Of a stretch of DNA of 5,851 nt, positions 1 to 5,851 are shown piece by piece. The translations under genes were made by a program, and so were the position numbers. Position 1 is the first letter of the stretch. Each line of letters starts with the position of its first letter. The stretch comes from CAZCSY01 sp964501505 (GTDB taxonomy: Bacteria > Omnitrophota > Gorgyraeia > Velamenicoccales > Velamenicoccaceae): the NCBI GenBank assembly GCA_964501505.1, contig CAZCSY010000095.1, positions 1-5,851 on the forward strand. Reading direction: 5' to 3'. The notes below the pieces were generated by a model. The model made no database searches. It was not told the DNA's origin and saw only the letters and a program-made list of their open reading frames with translations.

Positions 1-417
1 ATACGTGCACGGGTTGGCGCACCCCTCCGAAATCTTGACGTACGCCGTGTGTGCGGGCGTCAGGCGCGCCTGAGCCGGAAAGATAGTCTTGAAATCGGCA
101 ATCCCCTGAAATCCGTCAACCTGAGGAAACGCCTCGGCCAGCTCCCTGCGGTACCGCTGCACGAGACATCCGACCACGTAGAGCGCGCGCAGGCGTCCGC
201 GGCGCCTCATGGCGAGGAGCGCTTCAAGGACCTCAAGGGATTCGCATTTCGCCTCCTGCGTAAAACCGCAGGTATTGAGGACCGCGATCTCGGCCTCATC
301 GAGGCCCACGTGCCGGGCGCCGGCGGCCAAGACATCGCCCAGGATCTTCTCGGAGTCCACGATGTTGCGCGCGCATCCCAGGGTGACGATGGAAATCTTC
401 TCACCGGCCGTATTCAT
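1..417 (-). CDS. rimO: Ribosomal protein S12 methylthiotransferase RimO, N-terminal part (3' end outside window)
   Basis: RimO is a radical-SAM enzyme with two 4Fe-4S clusters that adds a methylthio group to a conserved aspartate of ribosomal protein S12 in the cytoplasm. The 139 residues visible run from ATG at 417 to the window edge without a stop. The N-terminal methylthiotransferase domain shows its three cluster cysteines: C15 in TLGCARNIVDSE, C50 in LNTCGF and C84 in VVGCLVQRY. The radical-SAM motif begins at C133 (YVKISEGCANPCTY) and is cut just before its expected third cysteine. The TLGCxxNxVDSE and NTCGFxxxAKxES style of these motifs fits RimO better than the tRNA enzymes MiaB or MtaB, which is inference from family knowledge. 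AGGGG about six bases before the ATG serves as ribosome binding site. The gene follows the rodZ-like gene on the same strand but lies just beyond a terminator. Confidence 0.9.
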   Translation of the reverse strand, partial: MNTAGEKISIVTLGCARNIVDSEKILGDVLAAGARHVGLDEAEIAVLNTCGFTQEAKCESLEVLEALLAMRRRGRLRALYVVGCLVQRYRRELAEAFPQVDGFQGIADFKTIFPAQARLTPAHTAYVKISEGCANPCTY

Positions 418-440
418 AACAAGCCCCTGCGAAGACGGGA

Positions 441-468
441 TAAAAGAAAAGTCCGCCTTTCGGCGGAC
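441..468 (-). terminator. Rho-independent terminator between rodZ-like gene and rimO
   Basis: Read on the minus strand, a perfect 7-bp stem GTCCGCC/GGCGGAC closed by a GAAA tetraloop (468 down to 451) is followed at once by TTTTCTTTTA (450 to 441). This is the classic intrinsic terminator form, and the T tract exists only in the minus-strand direction. It begins 26 bases after the rodZ stop codon and ends 23 bases before the rimO start codon, so it should end, or partly attenuate, the transcript coming from rpsO-pnp-ftsK-rodZ. Confidence 0.85.
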
Positions 469-494
469 GGGACCACGAGCGCTGAGGGAGACCC

Positions 495-1331
495 TTAACC
501 GCGGACGATAAGACCTTTGGGGGTGATCACGACCTCTTTGAGTGTCTGGCCGGGACGGCCGATGTGGCCGAGGAAACGGCCATTCACCTCAAGCTCGAGG
601 GCCCCCGCGTCGCCGATCCACAGCTCGATCTGCTCTTCCGCCTGCCAGCTCTCCGAGCTGCCCTTGGCCAGGACGCTCTGAAAGATGATCTTGCCGTCGG
701 CCTTGACCTGCAGCCAGGTCTTGTCAACGGCCCGCACGACAAGAACGACCCTCTGCTCGCTCTTCTTCGTTGCCGCTGAAATCCGGCTCGAAGCGGACGC
801 AGCCCTGCCTCGGGCTCCCGACGGTGCCGCAGAAACGGCTGCGGCGCGTCTCTCGCGGCCGCGCGCACGGCATCCCTTGATCCAACGCCCCATCCCGAAG
901 AGAAAAACCAGCGCCAGGACGCCGACCGCCACGCGCTGCCACGGGACGCGCCGGGCACCCCTCTGGACCAGAACCCAAAGGTTGCGACCGATCTTTCCGG
1001 TGAGGCGTACCACAGGCAAGATCCTCCGCGGCGCCGACGGCAGGACCTTGTTAACGGACGCTGCCGCCTCCGGCGTGACGGCGATGAAACGCTCGACTAT
1101 CTCGTCTTTGTTCAGGCCCAAAAAATCAGCGTACAACCGCAGAAAACTCCTGGTATACACGACGCCAAGCCTACCCACCTCATCCGCCTCCAGCGCCTTC
1201 AGGACATTCACGTGGATATGGGTCGTCCGGCTCGTCTGCTCTAAACTCAGGTTACGGGCCTGGCGCGCCTCGCGCAAAATCGTACCGACGGACTTCTCCT
1301 GCTGGGGCGCTGCCCCCTTATTCTCCGACAT
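495..1331 (-). CDS. rodZ: RodZ-like protein: N-terminal helix-turn-helix, single membrane segment, C-terminal DUF4115
   Basis: RodZ is a bitopic inner-membrane protein whose cytoplasmic helix-turn-helix domain binds MreB and which helps the elongasome keep rod shape. This 278-residue protein shows the RodZ order: an HTH_25-type domain at about 14-82 (VGTILREARQARNLSLEQTS, then YTRSFLRLYADFLGL), one hydrophobic segment at about 133-149 (VAVGVLALVFLFGMGRW), an Arg/Ala/Ser-rich linker at about 152-193, and a DUF4115 beta domain at about 195-271 (KTWLQVKADGKIIFQ, ELEVNGRFLGHIG). The start at 1331 is chosen because GGGAGG lies nine bases upstream and the HTH domain begins soon after; a longer frame to 1397 adds 22 Arg-rich residues within ftsK. 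The gene overlaps the ftsK 3' end by 14 bases, suggesting translational coupling. The family assignment is firm from architecture; the actual role in this organism is inferred, and no MreB is in view. Confidence 0.85.
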   Translation of the reverse strand: MSENKGAAPQQEKSVGTILREARQARNLSLEQTSRTTHIHVNVLKALEADEVGRLGVVYTRSFLRLYADFLGLNKDEIVERFIAVTPEAAASVNKVLPSAPRRILPVVRLTGKIGRNLWVLVQRGARRVPWQRVAVGVLALVFLFGMGRWIKGCRARGRERRAAAVSAAPSGARGRAASASSRISAATKKSEQRVVLVVRAVDKTWLQVKADGKIIFQSVLAKGSSESWQAEEQIELWIGDAGALELEVNGRFLGHIGRPGQTLKEVVITPKGLIVRG

Positions 1332-3534
1332 CGTCCATGGCCTCCCTCGTCCCCGTCTGCGCCTTAAGCCACTCTTCTCTATCGACAAGGATATCACGCG
1401 GCTTGCTGCCGCAATACGGTCCCACCAGTCCTTCCTGTTCCATCATGTCGATGAGTCGCGCCGCGCGCGTGTAGCCCAGGCGCAGCCGGCGCTGGATGAT
1501 GGACACCGAAGCCTGGCCTGTCTCGATCACAAGCCGCGCCGCCGTGTCAAAAAGCTCGTCCTTCTCGCCGAAGGCACCGATGGCAGACTGATCCTGCACC
1601 TTCATGATCGAACCGTCATACATGGGCTTCCCCTGTTTCTTGATGAAATTCAAAACCTTCTCGAGCTCCTGATCCTTGATAAAGGAACTCTGGGCCCGGA
1701 TGGGTTTGGGTTGACCGGGCTGCAGGAAAAGGAGATCCCCCCGACCCAGGAGCTTCTCCGCCCCATTCATGTCCAGAACCGTGCGCGAGTCCACCTTGGA
1801 GGCTACCTTGAACGAGATGCGCGCCGGAAAGTTCGCCTTGATGACGCCGGTGATGACGTCGACGGACGGACGCTGGGTAGCCAGGATCAGATGGATCCCC
1901 ACGGCGCGCGAGAGCTGCGCGAGGCGCGCGATGGCGCTTTCGACCTGGTCGCGCACCACCATCATGAGATCCGCCAACTCGTCGATGACGACAATGATAT
2001 ACGGCAGCTTCTGCTTCTTCAGGTTGTAGGCCTCGATGTTGCGCACCCCCTCCTTGGCCAGGAGCTGATAGCGCTCGTCCATCTCCGACGTCACCCACGC
2101 GAGGGCCATCGCCACCTTTTTGGGGTCGGTCACCACGGGACACAGCATGTGGGGGATCTCGTTGAACATGGCCAACTCCACCATCTTGGGATCCACCATC
2201 AGGAACTTGACGTCGTTGGGCGTGGCGTTAAAGAGTACCGAGGTGATGATGCCGTTGACGCAGACGGTCTTACCCGAACCCGTGGTGCCGGCGATCAAGA
2301 GATGCGGCATCTCGTCCAAATCCGCCACGATGGGCTTGCCGGCCGTATCCTTGCCCAGGGCCAGCGTCAATTTGGAGTCGTAGTCGCGGAACTCTTCCGA
2401 GGCCAGCACCTCTTGAAGGTACACCATCGTCGTCTTGGAGTTGGGGACCTCGACGCCGACGCGGTTCTTACCGGGGATGGGCGCCACGATGCGCACGGAC
2501 GCGGCCTTCATGGTCAGGGCGATGTCGTCGGCGAGGCTGACGATCTTCTGGATCTTGACGCCGGGCGCCGGCTCCAACTCATAACGCGTGATCACGGGAC
2601 CGCGCTCAATATCCGCCACCCGCACCGTGATGCCGAAATCATTGAGCGTGTCCTCCAGGATCTTGGCGTTCTCGGTCAGATCTTCCTTGATCTGACGCAT
2701 AGAGACAGGCGGGGGGGAATCCAGGAGATCCAGAGACGGCAGAACGTAATCCTCCTCCGAGACCTCGCGGATCGACGCACCCTCTTCGACGGGGATCTCG
2801 ACCCGGGGCCTGGCGACCTTGATATTGACGGGCTGCGGCTCGGGGGCCTTCCCGGCGACGGAACGCGGCCTGTCTTCTTTTTCTTTCAAGGCCTTTCTGG
2901 GCGAGGGCCTTGAGGCCGCCTCGGTGAGACCGTCGATTCGAGGCGCGCGCGCGCAGGCAACGCGGCGCGGCGCGGCCAGGGCCGACCACTTGAATTTCTT
3001 GAGCCTTTTCAAAGTGTTTTCAAAAAACCGGGAGAGGAACGGAAAGATGAATATCTGACCGACGAGAGGCAACGACAAAAGGCCAAGCATCAGGACGAGG
3101 ACGTAGGCGCCCGTGCGGCCGAAGTAGTGCGTCAGGAAATCCGAAAAGACGAGGCCCGCCATCCCCCCGCGCCGGAAACGCACCGTCGCGAGCGACGCGA
3201 AGAACATCGCGAGAAACGAGCTGAGCGCGACGCCAAAGACGAGGATGCCCAGCAACTTGACCGCGTTCATCCGGATGGGTTCGCGGCGCACGAACTTCAG
3301 ACCGAAGAAAAAAAGGAAGACCGGTACGACGTACGAGGCGTAACCGAAACAAAAGAAGAGTCCCTCGGAGAGGTACGCACCGAAGATATTGACCCAGTTC
3401 TTCGGCGGGATGTTTGGGTGGGAGGTGTAAAAAGAAAGATCTTCCGGGTGGTGCGAGACGAGACTCAAAAAGACAAGGACGGTGAGCGCAAAGATAAACA
3501 AACCGATGATTTCATAGACGTGTTCCTTCTTCAT
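1318..3534 (-). CDS. ftsK: DNA translocase FtsK/SpoIIIE family
   Basis: FtsK is a hexameric ATP-driven pump that moves chromosomal DNA through the division septum and helps resolve dimers at dif. From ATG at 3534 it has 738 residues, the short SpoIIIE-like size rather than the about 1,300 of E. coli. Order: four membrane segments at roughly 9-28, 58-80, 92-116 and 144-168; a short charged and Pro-rich linker to about 270; the alpha/beta motor at about 275-640 with Walker A GTTGSGKT (416-423), Walker B IIVVIDELADLM (D518, E519) and LATQRPSVDVITG (551-563); then a gamma winged-helix domain at about 656-725 (RRLRLGYTRAARLIDMMEQ), which in this family reads KOPS/SRS polarity sequences. All core ATPase residues are present. 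A GTG at 3555 would add seven residues; ATG is preferred because MKKEHVYEIIGLFIF resembles family N-termini, but neither start has a strong Shine-Dalgarno. It follows pnp closely and overlaps the rodZ-like gene. Confidence 0.96.
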   Translation of the reverse strand: MKKEHVYEIIGLFIFALTVLVFLSLVSHHPEDLSFYTSHPNIPPKNWVNIFGAYLSEGLFFCFGYASYVVPVFLFFFGLKFVRREPIRMNAVKLLGILVFGVALSSFLAMFFASLATVRFRRGGMAGLVFSDFLTHYFGRTGAYVLVLMLGLLSLPLVGQIFIFPFLSRFFENTLKRLKKFKWSALAAPRRVACARAPRIDGLTEAASRPSPRKALKEKEDRPRSVAGKAPEPQPVNIKVARPRVEIPVEEGASIREVSEEDYVLPSLDLLDSPPPVSMRQIKEDLTENAKILEDTLNDFGITVRVADIERGPVITRYELEPAPGVKIQKIVSLADDIALTMKAASVRIVAPIPGKNRVGVEVPNSKTTMVYLQEVLASEEFRDYDSKLTLALGKDTAGKPIVADLDEMPHLLIAGTTGSGKTVCVNGIITSVLFNATPNDVKFLMVDPKMVELAMFNEIPHMLCPVVTDPKKVAMALAWVTSEMDERYQLLAKEGVRNIEAYNLKKQKLPYIIVVIDELADLMMVVRDQVESAIARLAQLSRAVGIHLILATQRPSVDVITGVIKANFPARISFKVASKVDSRTVLDMNGAEKLLGRGDLLFLQPGQPKPIRAQSSFIKDQELEKVLNFIKKQGKPMYDGSIMKVQDQSAIGAFGEKDELFDTAARLVIETGQASVSIIQRRLRLGYTRAARLIDMMEQEGLVGPYCGSKPRDILVDREEWLKAQTGTREAMDDVGE
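1341..1347 (-). promoter_or_regulatory. Ribosome binding site of the rodZ-like gene (fixes its start)
   Basis: The minus strand reads AGGGAGG here, nine bases before ATG at 1331. It lies inside the ftsK coding sequence and is the best Shine-Dalgarno match near the rodZ 5' end. It supports the start inside the ftsK tail over the upstream in-frame ATG at 1397. Confidence 0.7.
2943..2954. repeat. (GC)6 alternating tract inside the ftsK linker
   Basis: Six uninterrupted GC dinucleotides occur here, followed shortly by GCGGCGCGGCGCGG at about 2961-2975. The stretch encodes the Ala/Arg-rich linker of FtsK near residues 186-200, between the membrane domain and the motor. Alternating GC tracts of this kind can adopt left-handed DNA under supercoiling, but here it is most simply a result of Ala/Arg codons in a GC-rich genome. 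Confidence 0.5.
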
Positions 3535-3561
3535 CGCTTGAACGGCCCACCGCACGACGCC

Positions 3562-5190
3562 TTACGACGACTTCGCCTGCTTCCTGCTCAGATTAAGGCG
3601 ACCCAGGTCGTCGATGTTGATCAGCTTCACGTCGAACTCGTCGCCGACCTTGACGACCTCTTCGACATTCTTGACGTACTTGTCCTGGAGCTCGGAGACA
3701 TGGACGAGTCCTTCCTTGCCGGGCAGGATCTCGACGAAACAGCCGAAGTTCATGATCTTCTTGACCTTGCCTTTGTAGATCCGGCCGACCTCGGGGTCCT
3801 CGGTCAGGCCGCGGATCATCTCCAGGGCCCGTTCGGTCGCCGCGGCGTCGGCGGAGGCCACCAGGACCGTGCCGTCGTCCTCGACGTCGATGGAGACCTG
3901 CGTCAACTCGATGATCTTGCGGATATTCTTGCCGCCCGGGCCGATCAATTCGCCGATGCGCTCGGGGTTGATCTTGATGTTCAGGATGCGCGGCGCGTAA
4001 TCGGAGATCTCCGGCCGCGGCTTGTCGATGGCGGCGGCCATCTTGTCCAAAACCTTCATGCGTCCCTGGCGCGCCCGCTCCAGGACCTCTTCGATGATCT
4101 TGAAGTCGATCCCGCCGATCTTGAGGTCCAGTTGGATCGCGACGATCCCCTCGCGTGTTCCGGCCACCTTGAAATCCATATCACCGTGGTGATCCTCCAG
4201 GCCCGCGATGTCCGACAGGATGACGAAACGGTCCTTATCGGTCACGAGGCCCAGCGCCACGCCCGCGACAGCCGCCTTGATGGGCACGCCGGCGTCCATC
4301 AACGATAGAGAAGACGCGCAGACCGTGGCCATGCTCGAAGAACCGTTTGACTCCAGGATCTCCGAGACGACGCGGACGGTATAGGGAAACTCCTCGGGCT
4401 TGGGCATGACGGCCCCGATCGACTTTGCGGCCAATGCGCCGTGGCCGATCTCGCGCCGGCCGGGTCCGCGCACCGGCTTGACCTCGCCGACGCTGAAAGG
4501 CGGAAACGTATAGTGGAGCATGAACTTCCTGTAACTCTTGCCCTCCAGGGCCTCGATGAGCTGCTCATCCGTCCGTGTCCCCAGCGTCGTCACGGCGAGA
4601 CTCTGCGTCTGTCCGCGCGTGAAGAGCCCGGAACCGTGCGTGCGCGGCAGGACGCCGATCTCGCAATCGATGGGCCGGATCTCGTCGAGCTTGCGGCCGT
4701 CGACCCGGATCTTCTCCTCAAGGGCCATCCGGCGGACCTCTTCCTGCTCGATCTTGTCGATGGCCGCCCCGACGTCCCCTTCGCAGAAGGGATCCTCCTC
4801 TTTCTCGACGCAGAACCTCTGCCGGGCTTCCTGGACGATCGTCCTCGCCTCTTCCTCGCGCTTTCCCTTTTCGGCGATGCGGCAATACGCCTTGATGCGG
4901 CCCTGATACACGGCCCTGACGGCATCTACCACCTTCGGGTCGACGCTCTTGGGCTCAAAGCTCATCTTCGGCTTACCGACCCTGGCGATGAAATCTTCCT
5001 GTATCTTAATAAGCGGATGCAAGGCCTTGTGCGCGAAACGCAGCGCCTCCAGGACATCCTTTTCCGAGACACCCTGCGCCTCGCTTTCGATCATGATCAC
5101 CTTTTCTTTGGTACCGACGACGACGACCACCAGTTCGGCGGCCCCGCGCGCGGCGGAAGGGGGGGTTATGATTTTGTGACCACCCCGGCC
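3562..5190 (-). CDS. pnp: Polynucleotide phosphorylase, main body and C-terminus (downstream of assembly gap)
   Basis: PNPase is a trimeric 3'-5' exoribonuclease that uses phosphate to release nucleoside diphosphates from RNA, in the cytoplasm, often within a degradosome. These 542 codons carry, numbering from the gap: the end of the first RNase PH domain (LVVVVVGTKEKVIMIESEA, 20-38); the all-helical domain (about 45-125); the second, catalytic RNase PH domain (about 160-385) with SNGSSSMA (281-288) and GDMDFK, in which D333, D339 and K341 match the E. coli catalytic D486, D492 and K494; a KH domain with the GPGG loop (417-420); and an S1 domain (about 467-537). The protein ends soon after S1, with no long tail. 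The first 18 or so codons after the gap (to about 5137) match nothing expected in PNPase, see findings. The other half of the same gene lies at 5222-5719. The stop is TAA at 3562-3564, close to ftsK. Confidence 0.93.
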   Translation of the reverse strand, partial: GRGGHKIITPPSAARGAAELVVVVVGTKEKVIMIESEAQGVSEKDVLEALRFAHKALHPLIKIQEDFIARVGKPKMSFEPKSVDPKVVDAVRAVYQGRIKAYCRIAEKGKREEEARTIVQEARQRFCVEKEEDPFCEGDVGAAIDKIEQEEVRRMALEEKIRVDGRKLDEIRPIDCEIGVLPRTHGSGLFTRGQTQSLAVTTLGTRTDEQLIEALEGKSYRKFMLHYTFPPFSVGEVKPVRGPGRREIGHGALAAKSIGAVMPKPEEFPYTVRVVSEILESNGSSSMATVCASSLSLMDAGVPIKAAVAGVALGLVTDKDRFVILSDIAGLEDHHGDMDFKVAGTREGIVAIQLDLKIGGIDFKIIEEVLERARQGRMKVLDKMAAAIDKPRPEISDYAPRILNIKINPERIGELIGPGGKNIRKIIELTQVSIDVEDDGTVLVASADAAATERALEMIRGLTEDPEVGRIYKGKVKKIMNFGCFVEILPGKEGLVHVSELQDKYVKNVEEVVKVGDEFDVKLINIDDLGRLNLSRKQAKSS

Positions 5191-5200
5191 NNNNNNNNNN
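5191..5200. other. Assembly gap of ten N inside pnp
   Basis: Ten undetermined bases separate the two pieces of pnp. The true length is unknown, as a ten-base run is often a fixed placeholder or scaffold estimate. Contig ends on both sides look unreliable: there is a frame break about 20-40 bases to the right and about 50 bases of non-PNPase sequence to the left, including a run of seven G at 5159-5165 and the self-complementary CCGCGCGCGG at 5144-5153. Confidence 0.97.
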
Positions 5201-5221
5201 CCTCTGATCTGGCCGTAAGTC

Positions 5222-5719
5222 TCACCAAACCTGAAGGATGAGCTGACCCCCTGTCCGCGCCACGCGGCATCCTGCGATGGGCCCGGCAAACGGAATCGGC
5301 GATATCCCCAATGCCAGGGAGGCGCCGTTCACGGCCAGCATGTCCGGGTCGACGGCGCCATCGCTCGAAAGGACCATCGCCACCACCTGGACGTCGTTGC
5401 GGAAACCCTCCGGAAAGAGCGGACGGATCGGCCTGTCGATGAGACGACAGCCGAGGATCTCGCTCTCCGAGGGCCTGCCTTCGCGCTTAAAGAATCCGCC
5501 CGGGATGCGACCGGCGGAATATGTCTTTTCCTGGTACTCGACGGTCAACGGGAACCAGTCGATACCTTCCCGTATATTTCTTGAAACGCATGCCGAGACC
5601 AGCACCACCGTGCCGCCCATCCGAACGACGACGGCGCCGTCCGCCTGCCTGGCGAGCGCGCCTGTCTCAAAAATCATGGAACCGTTCCCGAAGGGAACTT
5701 CTGTTTTGTGACGTGCCAT
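5222..5719 (-). CDS. pnp: Polynucleotide phosphorylase, N-terminal fragment (frame broken before assembly gap)
   Basis: This is the start of the same pnp gene as 3562-5190. Its first 162 residues form most of the first RNase PH-like domain: FGNGSMIFETGALARQADGA near the N-terminus, GRIPGGFFKREGRPSESEIL (70-89), LIDRPIRPLFPEGFRNDVQV (93-112) and the GPIAGCRVARTGGQLIL stretch (146-162). After QLIL the frame gives QVW and a TGA at 5222-5224. One frame over, the bases continue as GETYGQIR, which resembles the NPTxEQ segment expected next in PNPase, so the stop is caused by a one-base-type frame slip and not by a natural end. ATG at 5719 is preceded by AGGGGAG four bases upstream. It follows rpsO by 20 bases, the classic rpsO-pnp pairing. 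Most likely the gene is intact in the organism and the break is a contig-end error; a true pseudogene cannot be excluded. Confidence 0.9.
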   Translation of the reverse strand: MARHKTEVPFGNGSMIFETGALARQADGAVVVRMGGTVVLVSACVSRNIREGIDWFPLTVEYQEKTYSAGRIPGGFFKREGRPSESEILGCRLIDRPIRPLFPEGFRNDVQVVAMVLSSDGAVDPDMLAVNGASLALGISPIPFAGPIAGCRVARTGGQLILQVW

Positions 5720-5723
5720 AATA

Positions 5724-5730
5724 CTCCCCT
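5724..5730 (-). promoter_or_regulatory. Ribosome binding site of pnp
   Basis: The minus strand reads AGGGGAG, four bases before the pnp ATG, inside an otherwise A/T-rich 20-base rpsO-pnp spacer. The spacing is slightly short but the match is good, and it fixes the pnp start at 5719. Confidence 0.7.
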
Positions 5731-5739
5731 TTTATTCTA

Positions 5740-5851
5740 TTATTTACGTAAGCTGAGTTTCGCGAGAAGCTCCTCATACTTTTTGGTATCGTGCTCCCTC
5801 AAGTATGCGAGCAGGCGGCGACGCGTGCTGACCATTTTCAGCAGCCCCTGG
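5740..5851 (-). CDS. rpsO: 30S ribosomal protein S15, C-terminal end (5' part outside window)
   Basis: S15 is a small primary-binding protein of the 30S subunit that contacts the central domain of 16S rRNA. The last 36 residues are visible, reading QGLLKMVSTRRRLLAYLREH, then DTKKYEELLAKLSLRK and a TAA stop at 5740-5742. The GLLKMVSxRRxLLxYL helix and the KYxxLxxxLxLRK ending are characteristic of S15, whose usual length is about 88-90 residues, so roughly 50 residues lie beyond the window. The 20-base spacer to pnp holds no terminator-like hairpin, so the two genes are probably cotranscribed. Confidence 0.95.
   Translation of the reverse strand, partial: QGLLKMVSTRRRLLAYLREHDTKKYEELLAKLSLRK

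Noticed and set aside
49..498. A 149-codon plus-strand open frame at the left edge
   Set aside because: It is antisense to rimO and passes through the terminator; the minus-strand frame carries clear RimO cysteine motifs.
1332..1397. A longer rodZ start at 1397
   Set aside because: It would add 22 Arg-rich residues lying wholly within the ftsK coding region, whereas a good ribosome binding site sits nine bases before the ATG at 1331.
685..2913. A 742-codon open frame on the plus strand, opposite rodZ and ftsK
   Set aside because: It is antisense to two well-supported genes. Its translation is rich in His, Asp, Arg and Leu with no recognisable domain, as expected from the complement of GC-biased codons.
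3127..4308. A 393-codon plus-strand open frame opposite ftsK and pnp
   Set aside because: It crosses the ends of two real minus-strand genes, shows the same Asp/Leu/Arg/His-rich shadow composition, and has no convincing ribosome binding site or domain.
5108..5135. GAC/GTC triplet run as a possible microsatellite
   Set aside because: It is only four or so triplets encoding consecutive valines of the hydrophobic LVVVVVGT strand of PNPase, so it is explained by the protein.
4441..5241. A 266-codon plus-strand open frame opposite pnp, running through the gap
   Set aside because: It is antisense to the conserved PNPase coding sequence and reads through undetermined bases; no domain is visible.

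Overview
This window is a GC-rich bacterial chromosome segment carrying a compact run of housekeeping genes, all on the minus strand. In transcription order (high to low coordinate) they are: the 3' end of rpsO (ribosomal protein S15), pnp (polynucleotide phosphorylase), an ftsK/spoIIIE-family DNA translocase gene, a rodZ-like gene (helix-turn-helix, one membrane segment, DUF4115), and the 5' end of rimO (ribosomal protein S12 methylthiotransferase). Both end genes are cut by the window edge. Every base belongs to a gene or a short intergenic gap; no gene-free stretch reaches 300 bases.

Layout. 5740-5851 is the last 36 codons of rpsO. After 20 bases comes pnp (5719 down to 3562). It is interrupted by a 10-N assembly gap at 5191-5200 and by a reading-frame break just upstream of that gap, so it appears as two pieces. 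ftsK follows within about 27 bases. The rodZ-like gene starts inside the last 14 bases of ftsK. A rho-independent terminator lies between rodZ and rimO, leaving rimO only 23 bases of leader beyond the terminator. Spacing up to that point fits one transcript, rpsO-pnp-ftsK-rodZ, linking translation, RNA decay, chromosome segregation and cell shape; rimO then needs read-through or its own promoter.

Organism. Rows of rpsO-pnp followed by ftsK and a rodZ-like gene occur in several Gram-negative and Firmicute-related lineages. The N-run inside a gene suggests a draft scaffold, possibly metagenome-derived. The FtsK and PNPase sequences look like those of a deep-branching Gram-negative or candidate phylum (Omnitrophota-like is a guess from general appearance); I cannot fix the taxon by eye.

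I found no mobile element, CRISPR array, tRNA, rRNA or sign of a new defence or biosynthetic system. The points most worth a second look are the damaged join inside pnp and the terminator placed directly ahead of rimO.
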